Positions 18,516-27,179 of a stretch of 64,000 bases of DNA are shown piece after piece. The stretch's first letter is position 1, and each line of letters begins with the position of its first letter. Both the position numbers and the translations under genes were made by a program. The stretch comes from Rhodanobacter sp. A1T4 (GTDB lineage Bacteria; Pseudomonadota; Gammaproteobacteria; Xanthomonadales; Rhodanobacteraceae), in NCBI RefSeq assembly GCF_014207185.1, contig NZ_JACHCP010000002.1, positions 1 to 64,000 of the forward strand. Direction: 5' to 3'. The notes under the pieces are model-generated. The model was not told where the DNA came from and made no database searches. It saw only the letters and a program-made list of their open reading frames with translations.

Positions 18516-18740
18516 ATGATCATCTTCGATATTCCGTATGCGCCGTTGCATAGCGGCGAATGGTCTGTGGAGGTGAGCAATGATGGTAATCCAGAATTCA
18601 AAAGCCGCCATGACGCACTTCGGTTTGCAGTCAGCTCTGCTCTGAAGGCGCATCAACAGGGCAATGACTCTCTGATCACCGTCGAGGGCGTTGACGGTCA
18701 ATGGCGCATGTTCGACCACCGGGCAAAAGGCGTCGCTTAG
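18516..18740 (+). CDS. Small hypothetical protein (DUF2188-like layout)
   Basis: 74 residues. A strand-helix-strand arrangement with SGEWSVEVSNDGNPEFKSRH, DALRFAVSSALKAHQQG, and VEGVDGQWRMFDH resembles small single-domain stress proteins of the DUF2188 kind, though I am not certain of the family. No operon partner is close; the DUF6582-like gene lies 93 bp upstream on the same strand. Confidence 0.5.
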   Translation: MIIFDIPYAPLHSGEWSVEVSNDGNPEFKSRHDALRFAVSSALKAHQQGNDSLITVEGVDGQWRMFDHRAKGVA

Positions 18741-19155
18741 ACATGCGTCGACTCGAGCAGCTGAGAAGATATCAAACGATCCATCTCAGTAGCACGCCTG
18801 GCTCGTCGTTTGCCGCCAGAAGCCGGTCGGCGCTGAAAGGTTTTTGAAGGCATGCCGTACTCGTTGTATAGCTTTCGGCGTAATGAGAGTCCGGACGTGT
18901 CTTTCTGGAAGTCGCACCACGCGGGCTCGAGCCGAAGAAGATCGCCGGACCAATCCGATTCGCACCTACAGTGATTCGCCTGAACGACTTGCACGTGTGG
19001 GAGGTCACTTCGCGGCTATGCCCGAGGTGTTGGGATCTTTATGTCAGTCGTGACGTCGACTGAAGTTCACAAAGCACACCAGGCCTCCTAACTCTGCAAG
19101 GTCTCGAATCTGGACGGGCGTATGATGGGGCCAATAGGTTGCTGGGGAATACACT
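18741..19155. other. Intergenic region, no convincing gene
   Basis: About 415 bp. Short frames exist on both strands, but none has a ribosome site or recognisable content. The last 60 bp is the promoter region of the receiver-domain gene. Confidence 0.4.
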
Positions 19156-19515
19156 ATGGAACTTATACGCCTTGTCATTGTGGAAGACGATGTCGCGATC
19201 CGAAACCTTCTGGCGGATGTCTTGAAGCAAAAGGGCGGTACGATCGTCGGCACCGCCAACAATTTGCTTGACGGGATGGCTCTGGTCAAAGAAACACTCT
19301 GCGATTGCGCGGTCGTGGATATTGATCTCGCTGGCGATCAAGCATTGCCATTGATCGAATTATTGGAAGAACTAAGTATCCCCTTCGTTCCGATCACAGG
19401 ACTGACGCTGGCGAATATTGATTCGCCTCGAATACGAGCGATGCCATTGCTCATAAAACCGTTCGATAGCCATGATCTGCTAGATGCCATCGCTCGAGCT
19501 AGTCAGATGAACTGA
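19156..19515 (+). CDS. Single-domain response regulator (receiver only)
   Basis: 119 residues, a receiver domain with nothing attached. The acidic pocket is E10-D11-D12, the phosphoacceptor is D55 in VVDIDLAGD, the conserved Thr is T81, and the Lys is K101 in LLIKPF. It resembles CheY-like stand-alone receivers that act by protein contact. No kinase gene lies nearby. Its TGA directly abuts the orphan C-terminal half of an F420 reductase-like gene. Confidence 0.85.
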   Translation: MELIRLVIVEDDVAIRNLLADVLKQKGGTIVGTANNLLDGMALVKETLCDCAVVDIDLAGDQALPLIELLEELSIPFVPITGLTLANIDSPRIRAMPLLIKPFDSHDLLDAIARASQMN

Positions 19516-19817
19516 GGGGACAACCTTCTTCCAAGGTCGTCGCGCAGGCGTTCACTGGTGCAAGACTGGTCAAGGGCTTCAACCATTTGGCCGCGGCCGT
19601 CCTTGAGCAAGATCCGGCTGACCATGGCGGCAGGAGAGTCGTGTTCCTGGCCAGCGACGATGACGGCGACGCAGCGGAGATTGGAGCGCTTGCGGAAAGT
19701 CTCGGTTTCGCACCGATCCAACTTGGCAGCCTTTCGGAAGGCGGACTGCTTGTGCAGGCGCGCGGAAATAGCTGGGGTCAACTGATCTTCAAGGACGTGG
19801 TCAAATTCGACGGATGA
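19516..19817 (+). pseudogene. C-terminal half of NADPH-dependent F420 reductase-like gene
   Basis: Reading from just after the receiver gene, one frame gives SSKVVAQAFTGARLVKGFNH, then GGRRVVFLASDDDGDAAEIG, LGFAPIQLGSLSEGGLLVQ, and KDVVKFDG before a stop. This is the C-terminal domain of NADPH:F420 reductase-like proteins with no N-terminal Rossmann part and no good start. The matching N-terminal half is 10.5 kb upstream on the same strand (8728-9024). About 35 residues between the halves are missing. Confidence 0.75.
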
Positions 19818-20124
19818 ATCGTGATCGCTAGTTCGATGCGATCCTGCCTCATGGACAAAGGGCAGCCACCGTTTGGTTGAAGCGAGGGCGACGCCGGCAG
19901 TAAGCCGCGCTCCGAACAATGAACAATGCGGTCAGGTTCATTTCCAAAACCAAATTAAATGAACCTGAACTACCCCTTCATTTTACGCCGTAGCGTCCTC
20001 TGGCACGGAGGTCCCCTTGCGGCGGCCTGAGTCGGGGCTAAACGGAATTCGCCCGTTCACGCCGGTTTGCAGGGCGCCTGCGCAAGCTGGCCTCCCAAAC
20101 TTCGTTGAACAGAAGGACTTCACC
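19818..20124. other. Intergenic region with family 2 hairpin
   Basis: About 300 bp without a gene. It holds the perfect 12-bp inverted repeat at 19932-19968 and then the promoter of the PepSY-like gene. Confidence 0.5.
19932..19968. repeat. Dispersed hairpin repeat, family 2 (GTTCA type)
   Basis: TCAGGTTCATTT (19932-19943) is perfectly complementary to AAATGAACCTGA (19957-19968). Related 'aagtgaacctg' pieces occur near 23245, 32565, 40512, 42163 and 43108. Confidence 0.65.
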
Positions 20125-20613
20125 ATGAACAAGCGCATGCTTCCTCTCTTGCTGGGATTGTCGGTTTGCAGTGCCTCTATGGCGCAAAACGCACCGGCGC
20201 CGGCCGCCGCCACCCAGATGACGGCCACCACCGTGACATGGGCGACTCCAGCCAGCGGCGCGCTGACCCAGGACGCCATCGAAACGTCCATCGCCAACGC
20301 CGGTTACAAAGAAGTCGAAGGCCTGGCGTTCAAGGATGGCGTCTGGCGCACCAAGGCCCGCGGCGGCAACAAGCAATGGTCCAAGTTGGCCGTCGGCCCG
20401 GTCACCGGCAGAGTCTATCCAGCCGATGCGCCGTCTGCCCTCAACGCGGACGAAGTCAAAGCCAAGCTGGCAACGGCCGGCTACCAGAACTTCACTGACG
20501 TCAAATTCGATGACGGCCTGTGGAGCGTCGCCGCCAAATCACCGCAAGGCAGCGACATCAACCTGCTGGTCGACCCAACCGACGGCAGCGTAGTGGCGCA
20601 GTCGCGCGAGTGA
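20125..20613 (+). CDS. Secreted PepSY-like protein
   Basis: 162 residues with a signal peptide (RMLPLLLGLSVCSASMAQN) and two similar modules of about 50 residues. Module one runs from LTQDAIETSIANAGYKEVEG to a V..VYP end; module two runs from LNADEVKAKLATAGYQNFTD to VDPTDGSVV. The repeat of helix plus 'GY..v....f.dg.W' is that of PepSY-type domains, which are periplasmic and often inhibitory or metal-related. AGAAGGA lies before the ATG at 20125. Confidence 0.72.
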   Translation: MNKRMLPLLLGLSVCSASMAQNAPAPAAATQMTATTVTWATPASGALTQDAIETSIANAGYKEVEGLAFKDGVWRTKARGGNKQWSKLAVGPVTGRVYPADAPSALNADEVKAKLATAGYQNFTDVKFDDGLWSVAAKSPQGSDINLLVDPTDGSVVAQSRE

Positions 20614-20716
20614 TGGCTTCAATCAGCTGACAGTCAATGCAGGCGGCTCTGTTTTCAGTTTTAGCACGTGCTGCCGGTGACGCTCTTCATCCCAGGCAAC
20701 AGGTAGCCAAATCAAA

Positions 20717-20758
20717 GGGGACGGAGGTAGTTATCCACGTTTAATTACCTCTGTCCCC
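20717..20758. repeat. Dispersed hairpin repeat, GGGGACGGAGGTA type
   Basis: GGGGACGGAGGTA and TTACCTCTGTCCCC form a long imperfect hairpin between the convergent PepSY-like and ankyrin genes. The pattern resembles REP elements moved by RAYT enzymes. A similar hairpin lies at 43120-43176. It could also act as a transcription terminator. Confidence 0.6.
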
Positions 20759-20773
20759 CTATTTGGACGCGCA

Positions 20774-23017
20774 TCAGAAAAGCCATTGCGCGGCTTGCTT
20801 ACGCTGGCGCTCGCTCAAATGCGGGTTCGGCGGCGCCGGGCCGTAGCCCAGCATGTAGTCGATGGCGCGATAGCCTTTGGTGTCGGCTTGGTACGGGTCG
20901 GCGCCGACGGCCAGCAATGCCTTGATCAGTTTCAGCGAGCCGTTGGCCGCCGCGTACATCAGGGCGGTGCGTGCGTCATCGCCGAGTTGTGGAGTGAACC
21001 CGTCTTGGGTACCCCAAGTCGTTGCGTTGACAGAGGCGCGATGCTCCAGCAGCAGATCCACAATGCGGGGCTGGTCGAACTGGGCGGCTTCCATCAGCGC
21101 CGTCTTGCCGATGGCGTTGCGCTTGTTGATGTCTGGCTCGTGCTGCATGACCAGCGAAAAAGCCGCGGGGTCGGCAACCGCAACCAGCAGCAATGGGTCG
21201 AGGCCGGCGTATCGGGAGCAGGCATCAACTTCCGCCGCGCCTGCGTTGTCGTCGGTGCCCAGTTGCTGCGTGATGTCATGCAGCGATGCATGCTCCAACA
21301 ACATCCTTCGCAACGATGTCGCAGGAACATCGCCACCGCAGTTGCCGCCGAACGTCGCCTGAAATAGGGTGACCTTTGCGGCCTGCTCGCTGTCGGCGCG
21401 ATTGAGCTGCATGTGCTTCCGGTAGTACGTGGCGAGCTGATCGCGGGCGGTAAGGTAAAGCTTGCGTAGGCGCAGACTGACGACGTAATTGTTGAGGCTG
21501 GTATAACCCCAGACTTGGTATGGGTAGTCGAAGCTAGGGGACGGGTAGTCCTTTGTCGAAGACAACATGGCCTGCGGATTGATCCTCATTGATGTGTTGG
21601 CCGCGTTTTGTCCAGCTTCAAGTCCGTACACCATCGTGCCTTGGAATGTGTCGATGAAGTTCCCGTCAGCTTGGGTGGAAGCCGCTTCAAAAGTAGCCAC
21701 AGCCTTGGCGGGGAACCCCATGCGGGCGTAATCGCCATCGCCGCAGTTCGAACGGGGCATGAAATTGTCGCGATTGCTGCCGTAGTACGGCTCCGTTGCA
21801 GCAATAAGCGCGGGATGCGCGGTCAGGAACGGGCAAGGGATGTCGTAGTCCGCGCTATTCGTTATGCCGGCTTCGGAGGCCAGCCTGATAATGTTCAACA
21901 GCGAATCGTCAGATCCGTCGTAGGGCGTGAGGGGAAAGTCGCCAACCTTGCCTGGCGATGCCATCGCCTTCGTGTACAAGTCGCTTTGCAGGGCGCGGAT
22001 GGTTGCATCGCGTGTGGGCGTCTGCGGCTCGAAGGTATGCAGGAACAGCACGTAGTCGAGTTCGCCCTGTGCGTCCACATGGGAAGCGTGTTCGAGGATG
22101 GGCGCAGCCTGTTGCGGATGCGTGTCCATTTCGGCGAGCGCCGCATCGCGGCTGTCGGGTGGCGGCGGTGCAGCAGATGCGCCAGGCGAGCCCGTAACTT
22201 CACGCATGGCTGGCGGCGGTGCGACGTGCGGACTCAAACGTTCGGGATGAAGGGCGAGCGATTCGTCTTTTGCGTAATTGACCGGGCCATCGACGGAGCA
22301 GTCGAGTACAGGGCCGCCCAGCGCCTTGAGCACATCGGTTGCCGTGACGAATTGCGGCACGCGCCCGATCACCGTGCGGCAAGGTAGGCGCACCCATGCT
22401 CCGTTCAATGGGGAGGCCGTCACGTACATCTGTGGGCCTGTGCGATCGAACGGATTGCCTAGCGTACTGAACAAGCTGCCATCCACGTCGCGCAGTGCGG
22501 CGTAAAGACGGACCAGTGGCGACGAGCTATGCGTGGCAACAAGGAAGCTTGCATGGAATTCGGCGTTGTTGGCCTTCCAGTCGTAAGCATGCTGTCCGGG
22601 AAACTCCGGCCGAAACACGTCGGCAGCTTGTTCGGCTTTAGCAATCGCTGCATCCATTCCGCCGAAATCACCGTGCAGAAAATCGGCGTACGCATCGACG
22701 ATTTGCAGGCGGCCATCGGGCACGACGCCTTTCGGTGTCGGCCAAACGGATTGGCCCGCCGACACGCGATCGAGGTTCGACTGGATGAGCACCATCAGCC
22801 CACGGGGATCGCCGGCGTTCTTCCATTCGTCCGCATCGACGACAACCTTGGCCCTGGTGGTGCATTCCGCCTGCCCGGTGGCACAGTCCGAACCTGCCGC
22901 CGACATGCTGGCACACGCGGCTAGCCACAGCGTGGGCAACGCCAGCACGGCAAGCATCCATGCGGAGCGTGCGCGCGCGATTCCGCGCGGAAAAACGAGT
23001 GGCGTGGCTACTTCCAT
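20774..23017 (-). CDS. Ankyrin-repeat lipoprotein
   Basis: 747 residues. After a basic N-terminus, a hydrophobic segment ends in a lipobox (ALPTLWLAACAS), so the mature protein is probably lipid-anchored. The middle 500 residues are unrecognised. The last 130 carry ankyrin repeats (KTALMEAAQFDQPRIVDLLL, then RTALMYAAANGSLKLIKALL, AVGADP). GAGG lies 7 nt before the ATG at 23017. Ankyrin repeats bind proteins; the partner is unknown. A second ankyrin protein with a secretion signal lies at 40586-41962. Confidence 0.72.
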   Translation of the reverse strand: MEVATPLVFPRGIARARSAWMLAVLALPTLWLAACASMSAAGSDCATGQAECTTRAKVVVDADEWKNAGDPRGLMVLIQSNLDRVSAGQSVWPTPKGVVPDGRLQIVDAYADFLHGDFGGMDAAIAKAEQAADVFRPEFPGQHAYDWKANNAEFHASFLVATHSSSPLVRLYAALRDVDGSLFSTLGNPFDRTGPQMYVTASPLNGAWVRLPCRTVIGRVPQFVTATDVLKALGGPVLDCSVDGPVNYAKDESLALHPERLSPHVAPPPAMREVTGSPGASAAPPPPDSRDAALAEMDTHPQQAAPILEHASHVDAQGELDYVLFLHTFEPQTPTRDATIRALQSDLYTKAMASPGKVGDFPLTPYDGSDDSLLNIIRLASEAGITNSADYDIPCPFLTAHPALIAATEPYYGSNRDNFMPRSNCGDGDYARMGFPAKAVATFEAASTQADGNFIDTFQGTMVYGLEAGQNAANTSMRINPQAMLSSTKDYPSPSFDYPYQVWGYTSLNNYVVSLRLRKLYLTARDQLATYYRKHMQLNRADSEQAAKVTLFQATFGGNCGGDVPATSLRRMLLEHASLHDITQQLGTDDNAGAAEVDACSRYAGLDPLLLVAVADPAAFSLVMQHEPDINKRNAIGKTALMEAAQFDQPRIVDLLLEHRASVNATTWGTQDGFTPQLGDDARTALMYAAANGSLKLIKALLAVGADPYQADTKGYRAIDYMLGYGPAPPNPHLSERQRKQAAQWLF

Positions 23018-23042
23018 GTATAGGCCTCAATGTGTGTGAGTG

Positions 23043-23125
23043 GAAACCGGGGTCTGGAGACCGTAGTCAAAGTCGACTTATCAAGGCGTCGCTCTCAAAG
23101 AAATGGCACTCTAACTACAGTTTGG
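23043..23125. repeat. Dispersed hairpin repeat, family 1, copy d (degenerate)
   Basis: GTAGTCAAAGT (23063-23073) faces ACTCTAACTAC (23108-23118) with mismatches, around the family interior TCGACTTATCAAGG and CTCTCAAAGAA. Confidence 0.55.
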
Positions 23126-23383
23126 GAAACACCCGCAATCTGGCAGACGTTTATGGCGAATCCATGGCGCATCCCTGTCCTAGCCCGTACTCCCCGCGGT
23201 CGGAAACCCGGGCCACCTCAGATTCACTTCCGTACTTTACTAAGTGAACCTGCCCCCGTTCTGGATTGGCATATGAAGCGCCGAACTCGAATCCAGTATT
23301 CGGAAGCTCAGAAGTCCCAGAGGTGGGATCGTTGGCAGCGGCGTGAATCACTGCACCGTACCGCAAGAGCCTGATCCTGCTGG

Positions 23384-23450
23384 CATCTACTATAGATGTA
23401 GTTGACAATCTGGAATTGAAGAGCGCACCATCTACTATAACCATAGTAGA
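23384..23450 (+). promoter_or_regulatory. Two BlaI/MecI-type operators
   Basis: CATCTA-CTA-TAGATG (23384-23398) and TCTACTAT-AACC-ATAGTAGA (23431-23450) are perfect inverted repeats of the TACTA type recognised by BlaI-family repressors. They lie just upstream of the blaI-like gene, around a TTGACA (23402-23407). This indicates autorepression of the blaI-blaR1 operon. Confidence 0.75.
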
Positions 23451-23463
23451 CGAGGTAGTTGTG

Positions 23464-23838
23464 ATGAAGATTGCGCTTACCGACCGGGAAGCGGATGTCA
23501 TGCAGGTGCTATGGGATCACGGCCCCTCGGTGGTCGCCGAAGTGCGAGATCGCTTGAGCGACCCGCTTGCCTACACCACGGTGCTTACCGTACTTCGCAC
23601 CCTGGAAGCCAAGGGCTACGTGGGGCATGACGAAGAGGGCCGCGGCCATCGCTACTTTGCCAGCGCGAAACAGCAAGTAGCGCGCAAGAATGCCTTGCAG
23701 CACCTCACCGACAAGCTGTTCAAGGGCTCGGCGGAGTTGCTGTTCTCGCACCTGGTGTCGGACCAGAAATTGAGTCCCGAGCAGATCAAGCGCATGCGCC
23801 AGTTGCTGGCTGATAAGTCAGGCAAGGAAAAGCCGTGA
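23464..23838 (+). CDS. BlaI/MecI/CopY-family repressor
   Basis: 124 residues. The winged helix is KIALTDREADVMQVLWDHGP and PLAYTTVLTVLRTLEAKGYV, with the wing HRYFASA and a C-terminal dimerisation helix. The BlaR1 protease normally cleaves such repressors after the receptor binds a ligand. The stop overlaps the start of blaR1. The start is ATG 23464 or GTG 23461. The operators upstream fit this family. Confidence 0.88.
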   Translation: MKIALTDREADVMQVLWDHGPSVVAEVRDRLSDPLAYTTVLTVLRTLEAKGYVGHDEEGRGHRYFASAKQQVARKNALQHLTDKLFKGSAELLFSHLVSDQKLSPEQIKRMRQLLADKSGKEKP

Positions 23839-25388
23839 TGTTTGCCATGATGATCTATGTGTTGGTGATCGGCGTACTGCTCAGCATTGCCGCGCTGATT
23901 GCCGAGCACGCCGCCAGGCAGCGCGTCTCTTCGCAACGATGGATCTGGCTGATGACGATCGTCGCATCGATTGCACTGCCGTTGATCATTTCATCCGTGA
24001 CGGTGCAGGTACCGGCGCTGATCAAGCCAGTGGATGTGCCCAAGCCAATCGTGCTGCGCGAAGCCACCTCGGTTCATATGCCGGCCGCCATGTACGACCT
24101 GGGCATGCTGGAACTGCGCGCGCAACCTCATCGCTTCGACAGTTTGTTTCACGCTATCTGGCTGGGTGCTTCGCTGCTGATGCTGGTGGCGCTGACGCTC
24201 AGCGGATGCCTGCTATATGCGCGAAAGCGACGCTGGGCAAAAGGCAAACTGGGTCATACACCGGTGCTGATCGCGTCGGACGTGGGGCCCGCGGTGGTCG
24301 GCTTGCTGCGCCCCTGCATCGTGGTGCCGGCGTGGCTGCTGCAGGAATCCGCTACTCACCAGCAATCCGTGCTTGCGCATGAGCAATCCCACCTGGATGC
24401 ACGCGATCCGCAGATGCTCACCGTCGCGTTGTGCCTGCTGATCGTCATGCCCTGGAACCTGCCGTTGTGGTGGCAACTGCACCGTCTTCGCCGCGCCATC
24501 GAGGTGGATTGCGATGCGCGCGTGCTGCGTAGCGGACAGGAGATGACGCAGTACTGCGAAACACTGATACAAGTTGGTCAGAACCAATCCAGTTACATCG
24601 GTGCCGTGGCTGCCATGGCGGAGTCCGGATCATTTCTAGAGCAGAGGATCAAAATCATGTTGCTGAAACCAGGGAAATGGGCACGCCTCACGGCGCTCGC
24701 GATGATCGTTGCTTCGGTGGGCATGGCGGCGTTTGCTGCACAAGTGACGCCGCCGGGTGTACCGAATGAATCATCAGTCAATCAAGTCAATGTAAGTCCT
24801 GCCGTGCTGGCGAGTTATACAGGCTCCTATCTACTCTCTGCTCCGTATGGAGCCATGTCCGTCAAGGTGGATGGATCGCACCTTGTCACTCAAATACTCG
24901 GGCAGGAGCCGGTTCCGATCTATGCGAGCAGCGATACGGAGTTCTTCGCCACGATGGTTAAGGCGAGCATCAGTTTTGTGCAGAGTCCGCAAGGACAGGC
25001 CACTGCGCTCGTACTACATCAGGGCGGCCGTGATACCACTGCACCGCGCATTGATGCCGTCAAGGCACAGGAAATCGCCGTGGCGCTGGATGCAAGAGTG
25101 AAGGCCCAACAGCCGTTCCCCGGCAGTGAGCAGGCGTTTCAGATCGTGCTCAATCATGATCCAAATTCACCACGTATAGGCCCGGCACTGGCCCAGGTGA
25201 TGCGTCAGCAGATGGCACGCTATCAGGAGCACCAGAAGCAGCTTGGCCCAACGACGTCGCATGAGTTCACTGGCGTGACACCCCAGGGATGGGACAAATA
25301 TCTAGTGCGCCATGAGAACGGCAGCGAGGAAGTATGGTTCGTGATGGATTCGAACGGCATCATCGTTGGTTCTGTCCATCGCGAGTAA
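23835..25388 (+). CDS. BlaR1-like M56 metallopeptidase with DUF3471-like C-terminus
   Basis: 517 residues. Four N-terminal membrane helices surround a gluzincin site: H182-E-x-x-H186 in LAHEQSHLDARD. A further helix (LTALAMIVASVGMAAFAAQV) follows near residue 295. The extracytoplasmic C-terminus is not the penicillin-binding domain of BlaR1. It carries VSPAVLASYTGSYLLS, an 'ILGQEPVPIYASSDTEFF' stretch and TALVLHQGGR, the layout of DUF3471-type domains. It should sense an unknown ligand and cleave the BlaI-type repressor. Confidence 0.82.
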   Translation: MMFAMMIYVLVIGVLLSIAALIAEHAARQRVSSQRWIWLMTIVASIALPLIISSVTVQVPALIKPVDVPKPIVLREATSVHMPAAMYDLGMLELRAQPHRFDSLFHAIWLGASLLMLVALTLSGCLLYARKRRWAKGKLGHTPVLIASDVGPAVVGLLRPCIVVPAWLLQESATHQQSVLAHEQSHLDARDPQMLTVALCLLIVMPWNLPLWWQLHRLRRAIEVDCDARVLRSGQEMTQYCETLIQVGQNQSSYIGAVAAMAESGSFLEQRIKIMLLKPGKWARLTALAMIVASVGMAAFAAQVTPPGVPNESSVNQVNVSPAVLASYTGSYLLSAPYGAMSVKVDGSHLVTQILGQEPVPIYASSDTEFFATMVKASISFVQSPQGQATALVLHQGGRDTTAPRIDAVKAQEIAVALDARVKAQQPFPGSEQAFQIVLNHDPNSPRIGPALAQVMRQQMARYQEHQKQLGPTTSHEFTGVTPQGWDKYLVRHENGSEEVWFVMDSNGIIVGSVHRE

Positions 25389-25586
25389 ACCACCATTCGG
25401 ATGGACCTCCTTGTATATGAGGGGACTCCTCATATCTGATGCGAGGCGCCCAGATGTCCGCTTCGGGTCGACCTCTGCTCGTCGCAGCTTGCACGGCTGT
25501 CACCAGCACCGCAAGGGCAACCATCGGCCAACAACGGCCGGTCGCATGCTAATAATTCATGCCGCAAAGCAGCCATTCCCCTGAGA

Positions 25587-25643
25587 TTTAACGCTGGAGT
25601 TAAGCGGCGGCGAAGCCCGTCCGCCTTGAACGACTAGTTAGAA
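25587..25643 (-). repeat. attC site 1 (last cassette)
   Basis: Terminal attC of the array. R' is altered (TTTAACG on the + strand), which may limit recombination at the end. It supplies the stop of the upstream gene on the minus strand. Confidence 0.85.
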
Positions 25644-26090
25644 CTCATTGTCCGATAGATAGGCCGGTGAACGTAACGTCGCTGAGTATTGCTCGCCTGA
25701 AAGAAATGGCCAATAGGAAATGTCGCGACCGCGAGTGGCCCGATGCGAGTAAATCCTGCCGGCAATGCCCAGTGTGAACAAATTGGCTATGGTGAGCAGA
25801 ACAGCTGCAGGCTGTGAGAGAACAGGCCAACCGTATGGAAGCCCCGACTTGAGAAAGAGGATGCAGCGTGCAGCGACTTCGCGTACTTGCGGAGAAAGCC
25901 GATCGCGCCCTTTGAGGTGGTACTGACGCAAATCGCAGTACATGAGCCAGAAAGCCTTGTTGTAAATTTCACGAATTGCGGGATCGCTTGATCTCGGAAT
26001 GCGATCGTCAAACTGATAGTTCGTGATGAGCCCCGCGACCAATGAACGCGAAAGCTCTGCAAGTTTGGATCGTGCCTGTGCGTCAATCAT
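25638..26090 (-). CDS. Cassette 9 protein, unknown
   Basis: 150 residues, last gene of the cassette array. The N-terminal half is helical and polar (IDAQARSKLAELSRSLVAGL, IREIYNKAFWLMYCDL). It is followed by a hydrophobic segment (VLLTIANLFTLGIAGRIY) and a short basic tail. It may attach to the membrane. Layout resembles other cassette proteins of about this length in xanthomonads, but I recognise no family. The stop lies in the attC R'' box. Confidence 0.65.
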   Translation of the reverse strand: MIDAQARSKLAELSRSLVAGLITNYQFDDRIPRSSDPAIREIYNKAFWLMYCDLRQYHLKGRDRLSPQVREVAARCILFLKSGLPYGWPVLSQPAAVLLTIANLFTLGIAGRIYSHRATRGRDISYWPFLSGEQYSATLRSPAYLSDNEF

Positions 26091-26092
26091 GA

Positions 26093-26150
26093 GCTCTAAC
26101 GCTGGAGTTAAGCGGCACCGGAGGCGTCCGCCTTGAACGAATTGCTAGGC
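26093..26150 (-). repeat. attC site 2
   Basis: 58 bp. The + strand boxes are CTCTAAC and GCTAGGC. The TAG in the minus-strand R'' (GCCTAGC) ends the gene at 26145. Confidence 0.9.
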
Positions 26151-26627
26151 CGCAACCAAGCCACCGTATGGCGACTTGAACGGCTCTACGAACAGGCCGA
26201 TACCGGCAGCTACTTGCTCCGCCTTGGAGCAAGGTGTCGGCACGCCAACGTACATATAGTAGTCGTACCCGATATGTATGAACGAATCTGGCCCCTCAAA
26301 CTTGCACCAAAATTCCTCTCTTAGTACGCGGGGGAGTGCGGTTTTGAGCTGCTCTAGCGACAGGGTTGAACCCTCGCCGAATGTTAGCTGTGCCCCGCGA
26401 TGATTCTCGAGTTCGCGAACTGCCAGTGAAGAAACACCGGACTCGCAAAGGAATTCAAGAGCAGAACTGATGTAGGCGTTTTCAACCTGCAAATACTCAG
26501 CTTCAGACAGCGGTGATCCATTGAACATGCAGCCGATGTCGGTAAACGAAGACCATTCGGGAAGAGCGTACGCGCCCCCGATATCGCGGAGGGCTGGATC
26601 GTACTTTGTGACTCGATACTCGATCAT
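26145..26627 (-). CDS. Cassette 8 protein, unknown
   Basis: 160 residues, soluble and acidic: IEYRVTKYDPALRDIGGAYA, TDIGCMFNGSPLSEAEYLQV, then FWCKFEGPDSFIHIGYDYYM. The pattern of a small alpha/beta protein with WxKFxGPxxFIHxGYDYYMY resembles short cassette and immunity-type proteins, but function is unknown. The ATG is 17 nt inside the cassette from the preceding attC, which is typical. Confidence 0.65.
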   Translation of the reverse strand: MIEYRVTKYDPALRDIGGAYALPEWSSFTDIGCMFNGSPLSEAEYLQVENAYISSALEFLCESGVSSLAVRELENHRGAQLTFGEGSTLSLEQLKTALPRVLREEFWCKFEGPDSFIHIGYDYYMYVGVPTPCSKAEQVAAGIGLFVEPFKSPYGGLVAA

Positions 26628-26643
26628 CGTGGACTTTTCTGCG

Positions 26644-26700
26644 GCCTAACGCTGGAGTTAAGCGGCGCCGGAGGCGTCCGCCTTGAACGAGATGTCAGGC
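26644..26700 (-). repeat. attC site 3
   Basis: 57 bp from GCCTAAC to GTCAGGC on the + strand; minus-strand R'' gives TGA as the stop for the upstream gene. Confidence 0.9.
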
Positions 26701-27114
26701 CTCATGCCGATCCGCTGGATGGTTGACGCCGTCATTTGTGGGAACATCTGGAATGGCTAAGGGATTGACACCCTCAAGGCAGCCAACGTTGTAGCCATAT
26801 TGCTCCGGATTTGAACGGCGTTGATGATGCGTGTAGATACCGCAGTTGGAGCAAAAGTAGTGCTTGGCTATGAGAGTGTTGAACTGATAGAGCTTGAGGT
26901 ACTCGGCTCCTTTGACGATGCGGATGCCGCTCAGCGATACGGAGGCTACGACAGCGCCTTTGCGCCTGCAAATGGAGCAGTCACAACGTCTCGGATTGAC
27001 GATGCCATCCGGGAGATCTAATTCCAGCTCCACTGAGCCGCAATGGCAAGTAGCCCGATGCTTGGGTTGTATGGGGACTCCGCCAACTTCCTTGATCACT
27101 GCTGATTCCTCCAA
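26695..27114 (-). CDS. Cassette 7: GFA-family zinc protein
   Basis: 139 residues of the GFA/CENP-V family. The zinc cysteines are complete (CHCGS, CDCSICRR, FCSNCGIYTHHQ). The ending GYNVGCLEGV is also usual for this group. Formaldehyde- or glutathione-linked chemistry has been shown for only a few members. As a cassette gene it can move between arrays. The chromosomal GFA gene at 8221-8634 is only distantly alike. Confidence 0.85.
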   Translation of the reverse strand: MEESAVIKEVGGVPIQPKHRATCHCGSVELELDLPDGIVNPRRCDCSICRRKGAVVASVSLSGIRIVKGAEYLKLYQFNTLIAKHYFCSNCGIYTHHQRRSNPEQYGYNVGCLEGVNPLAIPDVPTNDGVNHPADRHEA

Positions 27115-27118
27115 TGAG

Positions 27119-27175
27119 GCCTAACGCTGGATTTAAGCGGCGGCGGCGCCGTCCGCCTTGAACGAGTTGTTCGCC
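27119..27175 (-). repeat. attC site 4
   Basis: 57 bp. The + strand boxes are GCCTAAC and a variant GTTCGCC. The middle differs slightly (GGCGGCGGCGCCG). Confidence 0.88.
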
Positions 27176-27179
27176 AACT

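Larger units (their letters stand above)
23018..23460. other. Intergenic region with hairpin repeat and BlaI operators
   Basis: About 440 bp without a gene. It contains a degenerate family 1 hairpin (23043-23125), a 'taagtgaacctgcccccg' piece (23242-23260), and the two BlaI-type operators. Confidence 0.5.

Noticed and set aside
19503..19919. 138-codon minus-strand frame
   Set aside because: It lies opposite the C-terminal F420 reductase-like fragment, which has clear family content on the plus strand.
23835..25388. Beta-lactam sensor BlaR1
   Set aside because: The C-terminal domain lacks a penicillin-binding SxxK motif, so I call it BlaR1-like only.
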